Shown here piece by piece: positions 35,993 to 47,745 of a stretch of 64,000 bases of DNA. The first letter of the stretch is position 1; every line of letters starts with the position of its first letter. The DNA lies in the NCBI GenBank assembly GCA_020161145.1, contig JAIUPQ010000005.1:186001-250000 (forward strand), read 5' to 3'. The notes beneath the pieces are model-generated. The model worked only from the letters and a program-made list of their open reading frames with translations. It was not told where the DNA came from and searched no databases. Position numbers and translations under genes: made by a program. Source of the DNA: Pseudomonadota bacterium. Its GTDB lineage: Bacteria; Pseudomonadota; Gammaproteobacteria; Burkholderiales; Burkholderiaceae_C.

Positions 35993-36527
35993 CATCGTCA
36001 AGGCTGCGATGGCCAAGTGGCCGCACGTGCCGGACTGCAGAGGCTGGCTGGCGCTGGATGCGCGCGGCAACTGGTACATGCGCGATGCCGGCACGCAGGC
36101 GGCGGGCGCGTTTCCGGCCGCCAAGGGCAGTCGCATCGATCACCTGCAACTGCGGGCCTTCATTGCCCGCAACTACGCGGCAGATGCGCAGGGCCAGTGG
36201 TATTTCCAGAATGGGCCACAGCGCGTCTATGTAGAGCTGGAGGCGGCGCCCTGGGTCTGGCGGGTGGAGGCCGACCATGCGCTCATCAGCCACACCGGGC
36301 TGGCGGCCCGCTACCGCAGCGCCTGGCTGGACGACAGCGGGCGGCTGTTCCTCGACACCGACCTGGGCCTGGGCCTGGTGCACAGCCTGGACATGGGCCT
36401 GGCGGCCGAGGCCGTCGAGGCGGGAGACTGGGTTTGCGGCGAGTTGCCCTTCGCGCAAATGCCGGCACGCTTTGGTTATTGCCTGAGTCCAGACGCAGAA
36501 AAGCCGCCCGCAGGCGGCTTGGCTTGA
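35985..36527 (+). CDS. Conserved hypothetical protein
   Basis: A 180-residue soluble protein starting MDDIVKAAMAKWPHVPDC. It is aromatic-rich, with repeated short WYxxD/N turns (GNWYMRDAG, GQWYFQNG, DDSGRLFLDTDLG) suggesting a mostly beta structure. No signal peptide, membrane span or catalytic motif is visible. I recall similar Burkholderiales proteins carrying a DUF294x label but am not certain which. The ATG at 35985 is supported by the Met-Asp-Asp start and the overlap with the hydrolase stop. The last codons contain the hairpin that terminates the opposing cytochrome gene. Confidence 0.75.
   Translation: MDDIVKAAMAKWPHVPDCRGWLALDARGNWYMRDAGTQAAGAFPAAKGSRIDHLQLRAFIARNYAADAQGQWYFQNGPQRVYVELEAAPWVWRVEADHALISHTGLAARYRSAWLDDSGRLFLDTDLGLGLVHSLDMGLAAEAVEAGDWVCGELPFAQMPARFGYCLSPDAEKPPAGGLA
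36498..36520 (-). terminator. Intrinsic terminator for the cytochrome c gene
   Basis: AAGCCGCC (36501-36508) pairs perfectly with GGCGGCTT (36513-36520) around a four-base loop. Read on the minus strand, the stem is followed by a short T-run (TTTTC). It lies 21 bases beyond the cytochrome stop, inside the end of the opposing coding region. Confidence 0.6.
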
Positions 36528-36541
36528 GGGCTGGCGACGGT

Positions 36542-37090
36542 TTATTCGGCGCCGCTGGCCGCAGCACTGGCGGCCGCCGGTGCCTTGGGTTCGTCGAACT
36601 TGGCGCCACCCTGGTTGGCCATATAGACCACGGCGCGGGAAATCTCGAAGTCCGAGAAGTCGCCGCCGCCTTGCGCACCCATGGCGCCCTTGCCGGCGAC
36701 GGCCGAGTGGACCAGCGCGTCAAAGCCCTGGCCGATGCGCGGGCCCCAGGCGCCGGCATCACCCAGTTTGGGCGCGCCAGCGGCGCCCGTGGCGTGGCAG
36801 GCGGCGCATTGCCCCTGGAAGACCTGCTCGCCCGTGCGCAGGCTGGCGGCATCGCTGGTGCTGCGGATGGTCACCATGGCCACCGGTTGAATGCGCAGCG
36901 CCGTGGCTTCGGCGGCCAAGGCCTCGGTGCCGGCCGCCTTCTTGTCGCCGGTGGCCACGAAGTTGGCCATCAGGATGATGAGCACGATGGGCACGAGAAA
37001 CGCCAGCACCACGGCCCAGATCAATTGCTTGGGCGTGCGGATCGGGCCTTCGTGGGGCAGGTCATGGGACAGGTCTTTGGCATCGCTCAT
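36542..37090 (-). CDS. Membrane-anchored c-type cytochrome (cytochrome c5 family)
   Basis: A 182-residue protein. A soluble N-terminus (SDAKDLSHDLPHEGP) precedes one membrane helix (about residues 24-46). The periplasmic part has a single haem site CAACH near 96-100 and a distal axial Met candidate in KGAMGAQGG near 138 or VVYMANQGG near 155. The C-terminus is an Ala/Pro-rich tail. This matches the anchored cytochrome c5 proteins of betaproteobacteria that shuttle electrons to terminal oxidases. GAGG precedes the ATG at 37090. It is divergent from the tRNA gene. Confidence 0.9.
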   Translation of the reverse strand: MSDAKDLSHDLPHEGPIRTPKQLIWAVVLAFLVPIVLIILMANFVATGDKKAAGTEALAAEATALRIQPVAMVTIRSTSDAASLRTGEQVFQGQCAACHATGAAGAPKLGDAGAWGPRIGQGFDALVHSAVAGKGAMGAQGGGDFSDFEISRAVVYMANQGGAKFDEPKAPAAASAAASGAE

Positions 37091-37153
37091 GAAAGCCTCG
37101 CGGTCAGCTGGTGGACGGTTAGCAAAGCCAAGAATTATAGGGCTTGGCGCTGC

Positions 37154-37159
37154 TAGAAT
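37154..37159 (+). promoter_or_regulatory. -10 element of the tRNA-Arg promoter
   Basis: TAGAAT lies 17 bases upstream of the mature tRNA 5' end, the right place for a tRNA promoter with a short 5' leader. I see no convincing -35 hexamer at the expected distance. Confidence 0.45.
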
Positions 37160-37175
37160 GCGCGCTTGCCACACG

Positions 37176-37251
37176 GCGCCCGTAGCTCAGTGGATAGAGT
37201 ACTGGCCTCCGAAGCCAGGGGCCGCTGGTTCGATCCCAGCCGGGCGCGCCA
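37176..37251 (+). tRNA. tRNA-Arg (anticodon CCG)
   Basis: A 76-base cloverleaf including an encoded CCA end. The acceptor stem GCGCCCG pairs with CGGGCGC, discriminator G, then CCA. The D-arm contains AGCTCAGTGGATAGAG, the anticodon loop reads CTCCGAA with anticodon CCG (Arg, codon CGG), and the T-arm is GCTGG-TTCGATC-CCAGC. All stems pair without mismatch, so it should be functional. rlpA starts 24 bases downstream. Confidence 0.95.
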
Positions 37252-37275
37252 CACATCTTGTACAGGTTGGCGCTT

Positions 37276-38181
37276 ATGACCGTGTTTCGTTGGCTTGCCT
37301 TGCTGTGTGCCCTGTTGCTGGTGGGTTGCGCCAGCCCGCTGCGGCAGTTGCCCTCGGGGGTTGATGGACCACCGCTGGAGCCGGCGCCCGACTTGCTGAA
37401 CATCCCCGACGCGGTGCCGCGCATTGAGCCGCTGCGCGTGGGCGGGCCCAACAAGCCTTATGACGTGGCCGGCGTGCACTACGTGCCGATGACGCGTGAC
37501 GAGCCGCTGGCGGAGACGGGGCTGGCGTCCTGGTATGGCCGCAAGTTCCATGGCCGCGCCACCGCCAGCGGCGAGCGTTATGACGTCTACGCGATGACGG
37601 CTGCCCACCCGACCATGCCGATTCCCAGCTATGCGCGGGTGCACAACCCGGCCAATGGACGCGAGGTCGTCGTGCGCGTCAACGACCGCGGGCCGTTCGC
37701 GGCGGGGCGCATCATCGATTTGTCGTACGCCGCCGCCGTCAAGCTGGGGGTGGCTCGCGGCGTGGCACCGGTGCGGGTAACCCGACTGACCCACGCCGAC
37801 ATCCTGGCGCAGGCGCCCAGCGAGGCGCCGGCGTTGGCCGAAGGGGCCGCTGCAACCGCGGGCGTGGCCGCACCCAAGGAGCTGACCGAGCAGGCACTGC
37901 CTGCCGCACCTGCGGCACCCGTTGAGCGCGCCTACACCCAGTCCGCCCGGGGCTTTTGGTTGCAGTTCGGTGCCTTCTCCCGGCAGGAGGGGGCGGTGGA
38001 TCTGCGCCGCGACGTGGCGGCCCGGGCCGAATGGCTGGCGCCGCTGCTGACGCTGTTTGCCGATGGGCGGCTGCATCGGGTGCAGGCCGGCCCGTTTGCC
38101 AGTCGGGGTGAGGCCCAGGAGGCGGCCGCTCACGCCCAGCGGTCCGTGGCGCTGACGCCCATCGTCATCGAGCGTCGCTGA
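37276..38181 (+). CDS. rlpA: RlpA family septal-ring lytic transglycosylase, lipoprotein
   Basis: A 301-residue outer-membrane lipoprotein; the signal peptide ends in LLVGC (Cys near residue 18). The double-psi beta-barrel domain at about 75-165 carries GLASWYGRKFHGRATASGE, with the Glu/Asp region used for catalysis, and VRVNDRGPFAAGRIIDLSYA with the conserved DRGP. A C-terminal SPOR domain (GFWLQFGAFSRQEGA near 235 onward) targets denuded glycan at the septum. RlpA proteins cleave peptide-free peptidoglycan during cell separation. An upstream TTG at 37258 is rejected because ATG 37276 gives the proper signal peptide. It is the second lytic transglycosylase in the window. Confidence 0.92.
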   Translation: MTVFRWLALLCALLLVGCASPLRQLPSGVDGPPLEPAPDLLNIPDAVPRIEPLRVGGPNKPYDVAGVHYVPMTRDEPLAETGLASWYGRKFHGRATASGERYDVYAMTAAHPTMPIPSYARVHNPANGREVVVRVNDRGPFAAGRIIDLSYAAAVKLGVARGVAPVRVTRLTHADILAQAPSEAPALAEGAAATAGVAAPKELTEQALPAAPAAPVERAYTQSARGFWLQFGAFSRQEGAVDLRRDVAARAEWLAPLLTLFADGRLHRVQAGPFASRGEAQEAAAHAQRSVALTPIVIERR

Positions 38182-38249
38182 TACCGCCGCCGCTGCAGCC
38201 TGTCACATGGGCGGCGCGTGGAAGGCGGGCGACAGCTAGAGTGGCCGCC

Positions 38250-39605
38250 ATGGATGCTTCATCTTTTTCCGCTTCGTTGCGCCGCTTTGCCGACGCCAGC
38301 GTGCGCGCGTTCCACTGCTACGGCAACTGGCTGGTCGGCATCAGCTGGAAGCGCTTTTTCCTGCTGTCGCTGCTGTTGTTCCTGGCCGTGGTGGTGGTGC
38401 ACGACGTGCCGCCGCTGTCCTGGCGCGTCGGTGGCGAGGTCAGGACGGTGCGGGCGCCCGAGATGCCCGATCCGCCCAAGCCGCCCGAGGCCACCGCATC
38501 CAGGGCGGCGCCTTCCAGGATGGAGGTGCGGCCGGACCAGGTGCAGATTTCGGTGGGGCCGCAGGGCGTGTGGATTCGGGCCGGTGAGCCGGCCTCGGCC
38601 GCGTCGGCGCCCGAGGCCGTAGCCAGCGGCGCGTCGGCCGGCGTCGTCGTGCAGGCGAGCGAGGGCGGCGTCAATGTGCACGTCGGGGTGCCGCCGGGGG
38701 CCGACGCCGAGCAGGTGCGCGAGGCCGTGCAGGATGCGCGCACCGCCGTGGTGGATGCACTGGAGGCCGTGCGCGATGCGCAGAATGCCGCGCACGACGC
38801 GCAGGAGGCGGCGCACGATGCCGTCTCGACCGTGGTCGTCGATGGCACGTCGCTGGGTCAGTACCTGATTCAGTTGGCCATGTTGTGGATCGTGGGCTCC
38901 ATGATTCTGAAGATCACCTACAAGGGCCAGCTCAAGGCGCAGGTGCAGGCCGCGCAGGCTACCGAAACGGCCGAGGCCGAGGCGCTGCGCCGCCAGGTGG
39001 TGGAGGCGCGCATGGCGGCCATGCAGGCGCAGGTGGAGCCGCACTTTCTGTTCAACACGCTGGCGTCCATCGAGCATCTGATTGAAACCGATCCGCCGCG
39101 GGCCAGCCAGATGCAACGGCATTTGATCGCGCTGCTGCGGGCCTCCATGCCGTCCATGCGCGAGGCGCCCGACGCGCCGCGGCCGCTGGCCAGCGAGATG
39201 GCGCTGGTGCGGCCTTACGTGGAAATCCTGAAGATGCGCATGGACGAGCGGCTGGATGCGCACATCGACGTGCCCGAAGGTCTGCTGTCGGCCGAGTTCC
39301 CGACGCTGATGCTGCAAACCCTGGTCGAAAACGCCATTCGCCACGGCCTGGAGCCCAAGTCCGAGGGGGGGCAGTTGCGGGTGGCAGCGCAAATCGTGCA
39401 CGGCAAGCTGGAGGTGGTGGTGGCGGACACCGGCGTGGGCTTCGGCGCGGCGGCCACCTCGGGCAGCGGCGTGGGCCTGGCCAACATCCGCGAGCGGTTG
39501 CAGCTGCGCTATGGCAATGAGGCGGCATTGGCCATCACGGCCAACACGCCCAGCGGCACGGTGGTGAGGCTGACGCTGCCCTACCGCAGTCTGGGCAACG
39601 GATAG
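38250..39605 (+). CDS. LytS-type sensor histidine kinase with Ala-rich extracytoplasmic loop
   Basis: A 451-residue kinase. Helix 1 (about 33-52) is followed by a roughly 150-residue extracytoplasmic segment: first Pro/Ala/Val-rich, then a helical stretch with repeating Ala-Asp/Glu spacing (VREAVQDARTAVVDALEAV, about 160-195) that looks like a coiled coil. Helix 2 is near 212-230. The phospho-His lies in QVEPHFLFNTL near 267, the N-box in LVENAIRHG near 365 and the G-box in VADTGVGFG near 395. The sensory loop matches no family I know. The regulator gene starts 10 bases after the stop. ATG 38250 is preferred over GTG 38241. Confidence 0.9.
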   Translation: MDASSFSASLRRFADASVRAFHCYGNWLVGISWKRFFLLSLLLFLAVVVVHDVPPLSWRVGGEVRTVRAPEMPDPPKPPEATASRAAPSRMEVRPDQVQISVGPQGVWIRAGEPASAASAPEAVASGASAGVVVQASEGGVNVHVGVPPGADAEQVREAVQDARTAVVDALEAVRDAQNAAHDAQEAAHDAVSTVVVDGTSLGQYLIQLAMLWIVGSMILKITYKGQLKAQVQAAQATETAEAEALRRQVVEARMAAMQAQVEPHFLFNTLASIEHLIETDPPRASQMQRHLIALLRASMPSMREAPDAPRPLASEMALVRPYVEILKMRMDERLDAHIDVPEGLLSAEFPTLMLQTLVENAIRHGLEPKSEGGQLRVAAQIVHGKLEVVVADTGVGFGAAATSGSGVGLANIRERLQLRYGNEAALAITANTPSGTVVRLTLPYRSLGNG

Positions 39606-39615
39606 AGTGCGCCCG

Positions 39616-40422
39616 ATGAACACGACTCCTGCCCCCATTCGCGCCGTGCTGGCCGACGACGAACGCCTGATGCGCGATCAGTTGCGAGCCCGGCTGACCG
39701 AGGTCTGGCCCGAGCTGCACATCGTGGCCGAGGCGCGCAACGGCCAGGAGGCGGTGGCGCTGACCGCCGAGCACCGGCCCGATGTGGTGTTTCTGGACAT
39801 CCGGATGCCGGGCATGACGGGCATCGAGGCCGCCCGCGACATCTTGCAACTGGACGTGGGTGACGACGGCCTGCTGCCCGAGATCGTCTTCATCACCGCC
39901 TACGACGAGTACGCCGTACAGGCTTTTGAGCAGGGCGCGGTGGACTATGTGCTCAAGCCCGCTGAGCGCGAGCGGCTGGCCGTGACCGCCGCGCGACTGC
40001 GTCAACGGCTGGCGGCGCGGCAGGACGAGGACGCGCCGGCCGCCGAGCCCCCGCCGCGCGTGCAGGCCGCGCTGCACCAACTGGCCGGGTCACCGTCCTA
40101 CCTGGGTTGGATCCAGGCGTCGGTGGGCACCGCCATCCAGATGATTCCGGTCGATGAAGTGCTGTTCTTCATCAGCGACGAAAAATACACGCGGGTGCAG
40201 ACGGCGCAGGTGGAGGCGCTGATCCGCAAGCCCATCAAGGAGCTGGTGCAGGAGCTGGACCCGGCGCTGTTCTGGCAGATCCATCGCTCCACGCTGGTGG
40301 CCGTCAAGGCCATTGCGGCGGTGACGCGCGATTTTCGAGGCCGCCAGATCGTTGGCATCAAAGGCCACGGCCAGAAGCTGGAAGTCAGCCGCAGCTACGT
40401 CCACCTCTTCAAAAGCATGTGA
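39616..40422 (+). CDS. LytTR-family response regulator
   Basis: A 268-residue partner of the preceding kinase. The receiver has acidic ADDER near 14, phospho-Asp in VFLDIRMPGMTG near 58 and the switch Lys in YVLKPAER near 110. A Pro/Ala-rich linker (about 130-145) leads to the LytTR DNA-binding domain (GWIQASVGTAIQMIPVDEV, FWQIHRSTLV, LEVSRSYVHLF). It is very similar in layout to the regulator at 17565-18350, so the window encodes two related but separate LytS/LytTR systems. ATG 39616 is chosen over GTG 39607. A candidate -10 for the atp operon follows 27 bases after the stop. Confidence 0.93.
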   Translation: MNTTPAPIRAVLADDERLMRDQLRARLTEVWPELHIVAEARNGQEAVALTAEHRPDVVFLDIRMPGMTGIEAARDILQLDVGDDGLLPEIVFITAYDEYAVQAFEQGAVDYVLKPAERERLAVTAARLRQRLAARQDEDAPAAEPPPRVQAALHQLAGSPSYLGWIQASVGTAIQMIPVDEVLFFISDEKYTRVQTAQVEALIRKPIKELVQELDPALFWQIHRSTLVAVKAIAAVTRDFRGRQIVGIKGHGQKLEVSRSYVHLFKSM

Positions 40423-40448
40423 TCGGCGGAACAGCGCCGAGATTGCCC

Positions 40449-40454
40449 TATAAT
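40449..40454 (+). promoter_or_regulatory. Probable -10 element of the atp operon promoter
   Basis: A perfect TATAAT sits 28 bases upstream of the atpI ATG, in an otherwise GC-rich gap after the response-regulator gene. A matching -35 is not obvious at 16-18 bases upstream, so assignment rests on the -10 and position. Confidence 0.5.
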
Positions 40455-40482
40455 CCTCAGGCTTTGCAGAAAGTTGCTGAGG

Positions 40483-40965
40483 ATGAACGCAGGTTCAGAC
40501 TGGGCCGACGACGACGCGAAGCCTGACCATCAGCCACTGAGTCGCGAAGCGGCGCAGGCGTTGATGGCCAAGGATCCGCCGGTCTCACCGTGGCGGGTGG
40601 TTGCCGTGCAAGCGGCAGTCGGGGTGCTGCTGGCTGCGGTGACGTGGCTGGTTGGCGGCCAAAGCGGTTGGGCGTGGTCGATGCTGTACGGATCGGCTGC
40701 GGTGGTGGTGCCGGGTGCCTTGATGGCGCGCGGCATGACCAGTCGACTCACCAGCATGAATGCAGGCGTTTCCGCCGTCAGCTTCATGTTGTGGGAGTTC
40801 GGTAAGATCGTTGTTTCGGTCGCCATGCTCGCGCTGGCGCCGAAGGTGGTGCCCGATCTGAGCTGGCCAGCGTTGCTGGTTGCTCTGATTGTCTGCATCA
40901 AAGTCTACTGGGTCGCGCTCGCCTGGCGGGGGCGACCAAAAAAATTGAACGAAAACGAGTCATAA
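40483..40965 (+). CDS. atpI: ATP synthase protein I
   Basis: A 160-residue small membrane protein at the head of the atp operon, as in most proteobacteria. A polar N-terminus of about 45 residues is followed by four hydrophobic segments (about 45-65, 70-88, 100-122 and 128-148), and the end is basic (RGRPKKLNENES). AtpI is thought to help assemble the c-ring or act in Mg transport and is not part of the final enzyme. ATG 40483 is chosen; a TTG at 40474 is also in frame. The gap to atpB is five bases. Confidence 0.88.
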   Translation: MNAGSDWADDDAKPDHQPLSREAAQALMAKDPPVSPWRVVAVQAAVGVLLAAVTWLVGGQSGWAWSMLYGSAAVVVPGALMARGMTSRLTSMNAGVSAVSFMLWEFGKIVVSVAMLALAPKVVPDLSWPALLVALIVCIKVYWVALAWRGRPKKLNENES

Positions 40966-40970
40966 CCATC

Positions 40971-41831
40971 ATGGCAGCAGAAGGTTCCGCCGCGCCCACC
41001 GCTGGTGAATACATCGTTCACCACCTGACCCACGCCAATGGTCGGCATGGCGAGATCCATGGTCCGTTCGATCTGTCGGTCTTCAATTACGACTCCATTT
41101 TCTTCTCCGTTGCGCTGGGCGTGCTGGGCTGCTTCATTCTGTGGCTGGCGGCGCGCAAAGCCACGTCGGGTGTGCCGGGGCGGTTTCAGGCGGCAGTCGA
41201 GTTGATGGTTGAAATGGTGGAGAACCAGGCCAAAGGCATCGTTCACAACGCCCAAAGCCGCAAGTTGGTGGCGCCGTTGGCGCTGACCGTGTTTGTCTGG
41301 ATCTTCCTGATGAACGCCATGGACCTGCTGCCGGTGGACTTGCTGCCCTGGTTGTGGCAAACCGCAACGGGTGACAGCCATGCCTATCTGCGTGTCGTGC
41401 CGACGGCCGACCTGTCGGTGACCATGGGGCTCTCGCTGGGCGTGCTGGTGACCTGCCTGGCCTACAACGTCAAGATCAAAGGCCTGGGCGGCTGGGTGCA
41501 CGAGCTGTTCTCGGCGCCGTTCGGAGCCAAGTGGTATCTGGCGCCGTTCAACTTCTTCATGCAGGTTGTCGAGTTTGTGGCCAAGACCGTCTCGCACGGG
41601 ATGCGACTGTTCGGCAACATGTACGCGGGCGAGCTCATTTTCATGCTGATCGCACTGATGGGCGGCGCCATCGCCAGCGTCAGCCTGGGTACCGGCATCG
41701 GCCTGTTCATCGGCCACATCATCGCCGGCACGGCCTGGGCCATCTTCCACATCCTGATCATCACGCTACAGGCCTTCGTCTTCATGATGTTGGCACTGGT
41801 CTACATCGGTCAGGCACACGACGCGCACTGA
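40971..41831 (+). CDS. atpB: ATP synthase F0 subunit a
   Basis: A 286-residue membrane subunit that forms the proton half-channels. Five to six hydrophobic segments are seen. The essential Arg lies in VSHGMRLFGNMYAGEL near residues 204-219, and the helix before the C-terminus (IITLQAFVFMMLALVYIGQA) holds the conserved Gln. The extended N-terminus with GEYIVHHLTH is typical of betaproteobacterial AtpB. It is preceded by atpI and followed by atpE after 71 bases. Confidence 0.96.
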   Translation: MAAEGSAAPTAGEYIVHHLTHANGRHGEIHGPFDLSVFNYDSIFFSVALGVLGCFILWLAARKATSGVPGRFQAAVELMVEMVENQAKGIVHNAQSRKLVAPLALTVFVWIFLMNAMDLLPVDLLPWLWQTATGDSHAYLRVVPTADLSVTMGLSLGVLVTCLAYNVKIKGLGGWVHELFSAPFGAKWYLAPFNFFMQVVEFVAKTVSHGMRLFGNMYAGELIFMLIALMGGAIASVSLGTGIGLFIGHIIAGTAWAIFHILIITLQAFVFMMLALVYIGQAHDAH

Positions 41832-41890
41832 GTGGCGCAACCGGTTTTCGTTTTTCCTTTCGTTTTTCCCTTCAACTTCATCTCTCTTGA

Positions 41891-42166
<276 letters not shown>

Positions 42167-42262
42167 TCCGGCCAGATTGAGTCGAGTTGAGGGGCCGGGG
42201 AGCATGCCGCCATCTGTGCTGCTCCCCGCGCTGAAGAATCCGTCACCGTTTGAGGCAAGCAA

Positions 42263-42733
42263 GTGAGCATCACCGGTACTCTCATCGTCCAGATGATCGT
42301 CTTTTTGATCCTGGTCTGGTTCACGATGAAATTCGTTTGGCCGCCTATCGTGACCGCGCTCGATGAGCGCGCGCGCAAGGTGGCCGAGGGCCTGTCGGCC
42401 GCCGACAAAGCCAAGGCCGAACTGACGCAGGCCAATCAGCGCGTCGAACAGCAGCTCTCCGCCGCCCGCGACGATGCAGCCAAGCGCCTGGCCGACGCCG
42501 AGCGCCTGGCCCAGCAGATCGTCGAGGACGCCAAGGCCCGCGCCAACGACGAGGGCAGCAAGATCGTCGCCGCCGCCCGTGCCGAGGCCGACCAGGCTGC
42601 TGTGCAGGCTCGCGAGTCGCTGCGCGAACAGGTGGCCGTGCTGGCCGTCAAGGGCGCTGAGCAAATCCTCAAGCGCGAGGTCAATCCCGGCGTCCACGCC
42701 GAGCTGCTGACCCGCCTGAAGACGGAACTCTGA
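42263..42733 (+). CDS. atpF: ATP synthase F0 subunit b
   Basis: A 156-residue peripheral-stalk subunit starting with GTG. One N-terminal membrane helix ([20 protein letters not shown]) is followed by a long charged helix rich in Ala, Glu, Lys and Arg that dimerises as a right-handed coiled coil. The size equals E. coli subunit b (156). GAGGCAAGCAA precedes the GTG. It lies between atpE (97-base gap) and atpH (5-base gap). Confidence 0.96.
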   Translation: MSITGTLIVQMIVFLILVWFTMKFVWPPIVTALDERARKVAEGLSAADKAKAELTQANQRVEQQLSAARDDAAKRLADAERLAQQIVEDAKARANDEGSKIVAAARAEADQAAVQARESLREQVAVLAVKGAEQILKREVNPGVHAELLTRLKTEL

Positions 42734-42738
42734 GCACC

Positions 42739-43272
42739 ATGGCTGAGCTTGCAACCATCGCCCGCCCGTACGCCGAAGCCTTGTACAAGGCCATCGGCGG
42801 CGACAACGCCAGTGCGCTGGCCGAGCAGTTGGAGGCCATCGCCCAGGTGGCTGGCCAGCCCGAGGTGTGGTCGTTCGCCGACAACCCCACGGTGCGCCCC
42901 GCACAGGTTGCCGAATTGGTGGCCGGTGTGGCGGGCCAGGCGCTGGCGCCCAAGGTGGCCAACCTGCTGGCCACTGTCATCGACAACGGCCGCCTGCGCG
43001 TGCTGCCCGAAGTGGCGGCGCAGTTCCGCTTGCTGGTCAACGGCGCGAGCGGCGTGTCGGACGCCACCGTCTTCAGCGCCTTCCCGCTGGACGCGACTCA
43101 GTTGGCAGACACGGTGGCCACGCTGGAGCGGCGCTTCGGACGCAAGCTGCGCGCCGAGGTGCAGATCGATGAGTCGCTCATCGGTGGCATCCGCGTGGTG
43201 GTTGGCGACGAGGTGCTGGACACCTCGATCAAGGCGCGTCTGGAGCAGATGAAGGCTGCACTGACCGCCTGA
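42739..43272 (+). CDS. atpH: ATP synthase F1 subunit delta
   Basis: A 177-residue subunit that links the top of F1 to the b-stalk, the same length as E. coli delta. It opens with [17 protein letters not shown], the conserved N-terminal helix. The C-terminal part has the family signature [21 protein letters not shown]. It follows atpF by five bases and precedes atpA by 67 bases in canonical order. Confidence 0.96.
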   Translation: MAELATIARPYAEALYKAIGGDNASALAEQLEAIAQVAGQPEVWSFADNPTVRPAQVAELVAGVAGQALAPKVANLLATVIDNGRLRVLPEVAAQFRLLVNGASGVSDATVFSAFPLDATQLADTVATLERRFGRKLRAEVQIDESLIGGIRVVVGDEVLDTSIKARLEQMKAALTA

Positions 43273-43339
43273 CAGGCACAGGTACACGTATTTCCTGGTC
43301 GCAGGCCTTGTCTGCGGCCACGCATTTCGGAGCAAAGCA

Positions 43340-44893
43340 ATGCAACTGAATCCCGCTGAAATTTCCGAGCTCATCAAGGCCCGCATCGAAGGCCTTGGCG
43401 CCGAAGCCAACATCCGCAACCAGGGCACCGTGGTGTCGGTGACCGACGGCATCGTGCGTGTGCATGGCCTGTCGGATGCCATGCAGGGCGAAATGCTCGA
43501 GTTTCCCGCCGGCAAGGACGGCCAACCCTCGTTCGGCCTGGCGCTGAACCTGGAGCGCGACTCGGTGGGCGCGGTGATTCTGGGTGAGTACGAGCACATC
43601 TCCGAAGGCGACACGGTCAAGACCACCGGCCGCATTCTGGAAGTGCCCGTAGGCCCCGAGCTGATTGGCCGCGTGGTCAACGCCCTGGGTCAGCCCATCG
43701 ACGGCAAAGGCCCCATCAACGCCAAGATGACGGACGTGATCGAGAAGGTTGCGCCGGGCGTGATCGCGCGCAAGAGCGTGGACCAGCCGGTGCAAACCGG
43801 TCTGAAGTCCATCGACGCCATGGTGCCCATCGGCCGTGGCCAGCGCGAACTGATCATCGGCGACCGCCAGACCGGCAAAACGGCCGTGGCCATCGACGCC
43901 ATCATCAACCAGAAGGGTCAGAACATGACCTGCGTCTACGTCGCCATCGGTCAGAAGGCGTCGTCGATCAAGAGTGTGGTGCGCGCCCTGGAGCAGGCCG
44001 GTGCGATGGACTACACCATCGTCGTCGCCGCCTCGGCGTCGGAGTCCGCCGCCATGCAGTACGTGTCGGCCTACTCGGGCTGCACCATGGGCGAGTACTT
44101 CCGCGACCGCGGCCAGGACGCGCTCATCGTCTATGACGATTTGTCCAAGCAGGCCGTGGCCTATCGCCAGGTCTCGCTGTTGCTGCGCCGCCCGCCAGGC
44201 CGTGAAGCCTTCCCCGGCGACGTGTTCTATCTGCACAGCCGCCTGCTGGAGCGCGCCGCCCGCGTCAACGCCGACTACGTCGAGGCCTTCACCAAGGGTG
44301 AGGTCAAGGGCAAGACGGGCTCGCTGACCGCGCTGCCCATCATCGAGACCCAGGCCGGTGACGTGTCGGCCTTCGTGCCCACCAACGTGATCTCCATCAC
44401 CGACGGCCAGATCTTCCTGGAAACCAGCCTGTTCAACGCCGGCATCCGCCCCGCCATCAACGCCGGTATCTCGGTGTCGCGTGTGGGTGGTGCGGCCCAG
44501 ACCAAGCTGATCAAGAACCTGTCGGGCGGCATCCGGACCGACCTGGCCCAGTACCGCGAACTGGCCGCGTTTGCCCAGTTCGCCTCTGACCTGGACGAAG
44601 CCACCCGCAAGCAGCTGGATCGCGGCGCCCGCGTCACCGAACTGCTCAAGCAGCCCCAGTACAGCCCGCTGCCCATCAGCCTGATGGCCGCCTCCCTGTT
44701 CGCGGCCAACAAGGGCTACCTGGACGACGTCGACGTCAAGAAGGTGCTGGCCTTTGAATCCGGCCTGCACCAGTACCTCAAGAGCAGCCACGCTGCGCTG
44801 CTGGCCAAGCTCGAGGCCGACAAGGCCATGGACAAGGCCGCCGAGGAAGAGCTGGCTGGTGCCATCGCCGCGTTCAAGAAGTCGTTTGCTTGA
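43340..44893 (+). CDS. atpA: ATP synthase F1 subunit alpha
   Basis: A 517-residue non-catalytic nucleotide-binding subunit. It starts [13 protein letters not shown]. Walker A is [11 protein letters not shown] near 170-180, and the ATP synthase alpha/beta signature [13 protein letters not shown] is near 370-382. The catalytic arginine finger lies in that conserved stretch. The length is standard (E. coli 513). It is cytoplasmic, in the alpha3beta3 hexamer. Confidence 0.98.
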   Translation: MQLNPAEISELIKARIEGLGAEANIRNQGTVVSVTDGIVRVHGLSDAMQGEMLEFPAGKDGQPSFGLALNLERDSVGAVILGEYEHISEGDTVKTTGRILEVPVGPELIGRVVNALGQPIDGKGPINAKMTDVIEKVAPGVIARKSVDQPVQTGLKSIDAMVPIGRGQRELIIGDRQTGKTAVAIDAIINQKGQNMTCVYVAIGQKASSIKSVVRALEQAGAMDYTIVVAASASESAAMQYVSAYSGCTMGEYFRDRGQDALIVYDDLSKQAVAYRQVSLLLRRPPGREAFPGDVFYLHSRLLERAARVNADYVEAFTKGEVKGKTGSLTALPIIETQAGDVSAFVPTNVISITDGQIFLETSLFNAGIRPAINAGISVSRVGGAAQTKLIKNLSGGIRTDLAQYRELAAFAQFASDLDEATRKQLDRGARVTELLKQPQYSPLPISLMAASLFAANKGYLDDVDVKKVLAFESGLHQYLKSSHAALLAKLEADKAMDKAAEEELAGAIAAFKKSFA

Positions 44894-44929
44894 GCATGTT
44901 GGCTCCCACGCTGACACAGGAGGCCCGTC

Positions 44930-47243
<2,314 letters not shown>

Positions 47244-47255
47244 GGAGGCTTGCTG

Positions 47256-47675
47256 ATGGCAACCATTCACGTCGATGTGGTCAGTGCCGAGGAGAGCATC
47301 TTCTCGGGCGAGGCCAAGTTCGTCGCGCTGCCCGGTGAGAGTGGCGAGTTGGGCATCCTGCCGCGCCACACGCCGCTGATCACGCGGATCAAGCCGGGCG
47401 CCGTGCGCATCCAGCGTGCCGACAACGACCAGGAAGAATTTGTCTTCGTGGCCGGCGGCATCCTGGAGGTACAGCCCGGCAGCGTCACTGTGCTGGCCGA
47501 CACCGCCATTCGTGGCAGCGATCTGGACGAGGCCAAGGCCAACGAGGCCAAGCGCCTGGCCGAAGAGGCCATCAAGAACGCCAAGAGCGACATCGACCTC
47601 GCGTTGGCGCAAAGCGAGTTTGCCGCCATGGCGGCCCAGCTCGTGGCCATCCAGAAGCTGCGCAAGAATCGCTGA
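47256..47675 (+). CDS. atpC: ATP synthase F1 subunit epsilon
   Basis: A 139-residue subunit, last of the operon. An N-terminal beta-sandwich ([38 protein letters not shown]) is followed by the C-terminal two-helix inhibitory arm. AAGGAGG lies seven bases before ATG 47256; an in-frame TTG at 47250 is rejected. A strong terminator follows 21 bases after the stop. Confidence 0.97.
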   Translation: MATIHVDVVSAEESIFSGEAKFVALPGESGELGILPRHTPLITRIKPGAVRIQRADNDQEEFVFVAGGILEVQPGSVTVLADTAIRGSDLDEAKANEAKRLAEEAIKNAKSDIDLALAQSEFAAMAAQLVAIQKLRKNR

Positions 47676-47696
47676 CCCGCCCGCCGGTTCAGCGCC

Positions 47697-47732
47697 AACC
47701 CGCCCGGAGCGATCCGCGGCGGGTTTTGTTTT
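47697..47732 (+). terminator. Intrinsic terminator of the atp operon
   Basis: AACCCGCC (47697-47704) pairs with GGCGGGTT (47718-47725), an 8-bp stem with a 13-base loop, and the run TTTTGTTTT follows. It lies 21 bases after the atpC stop and 14 bases before the ppk2 start, so ppk2 is probably expressed by read-through or its own weak promoter. Confidence 0.8.
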
Positions 47733-47745
47733 GCAGGGAGTGGCC

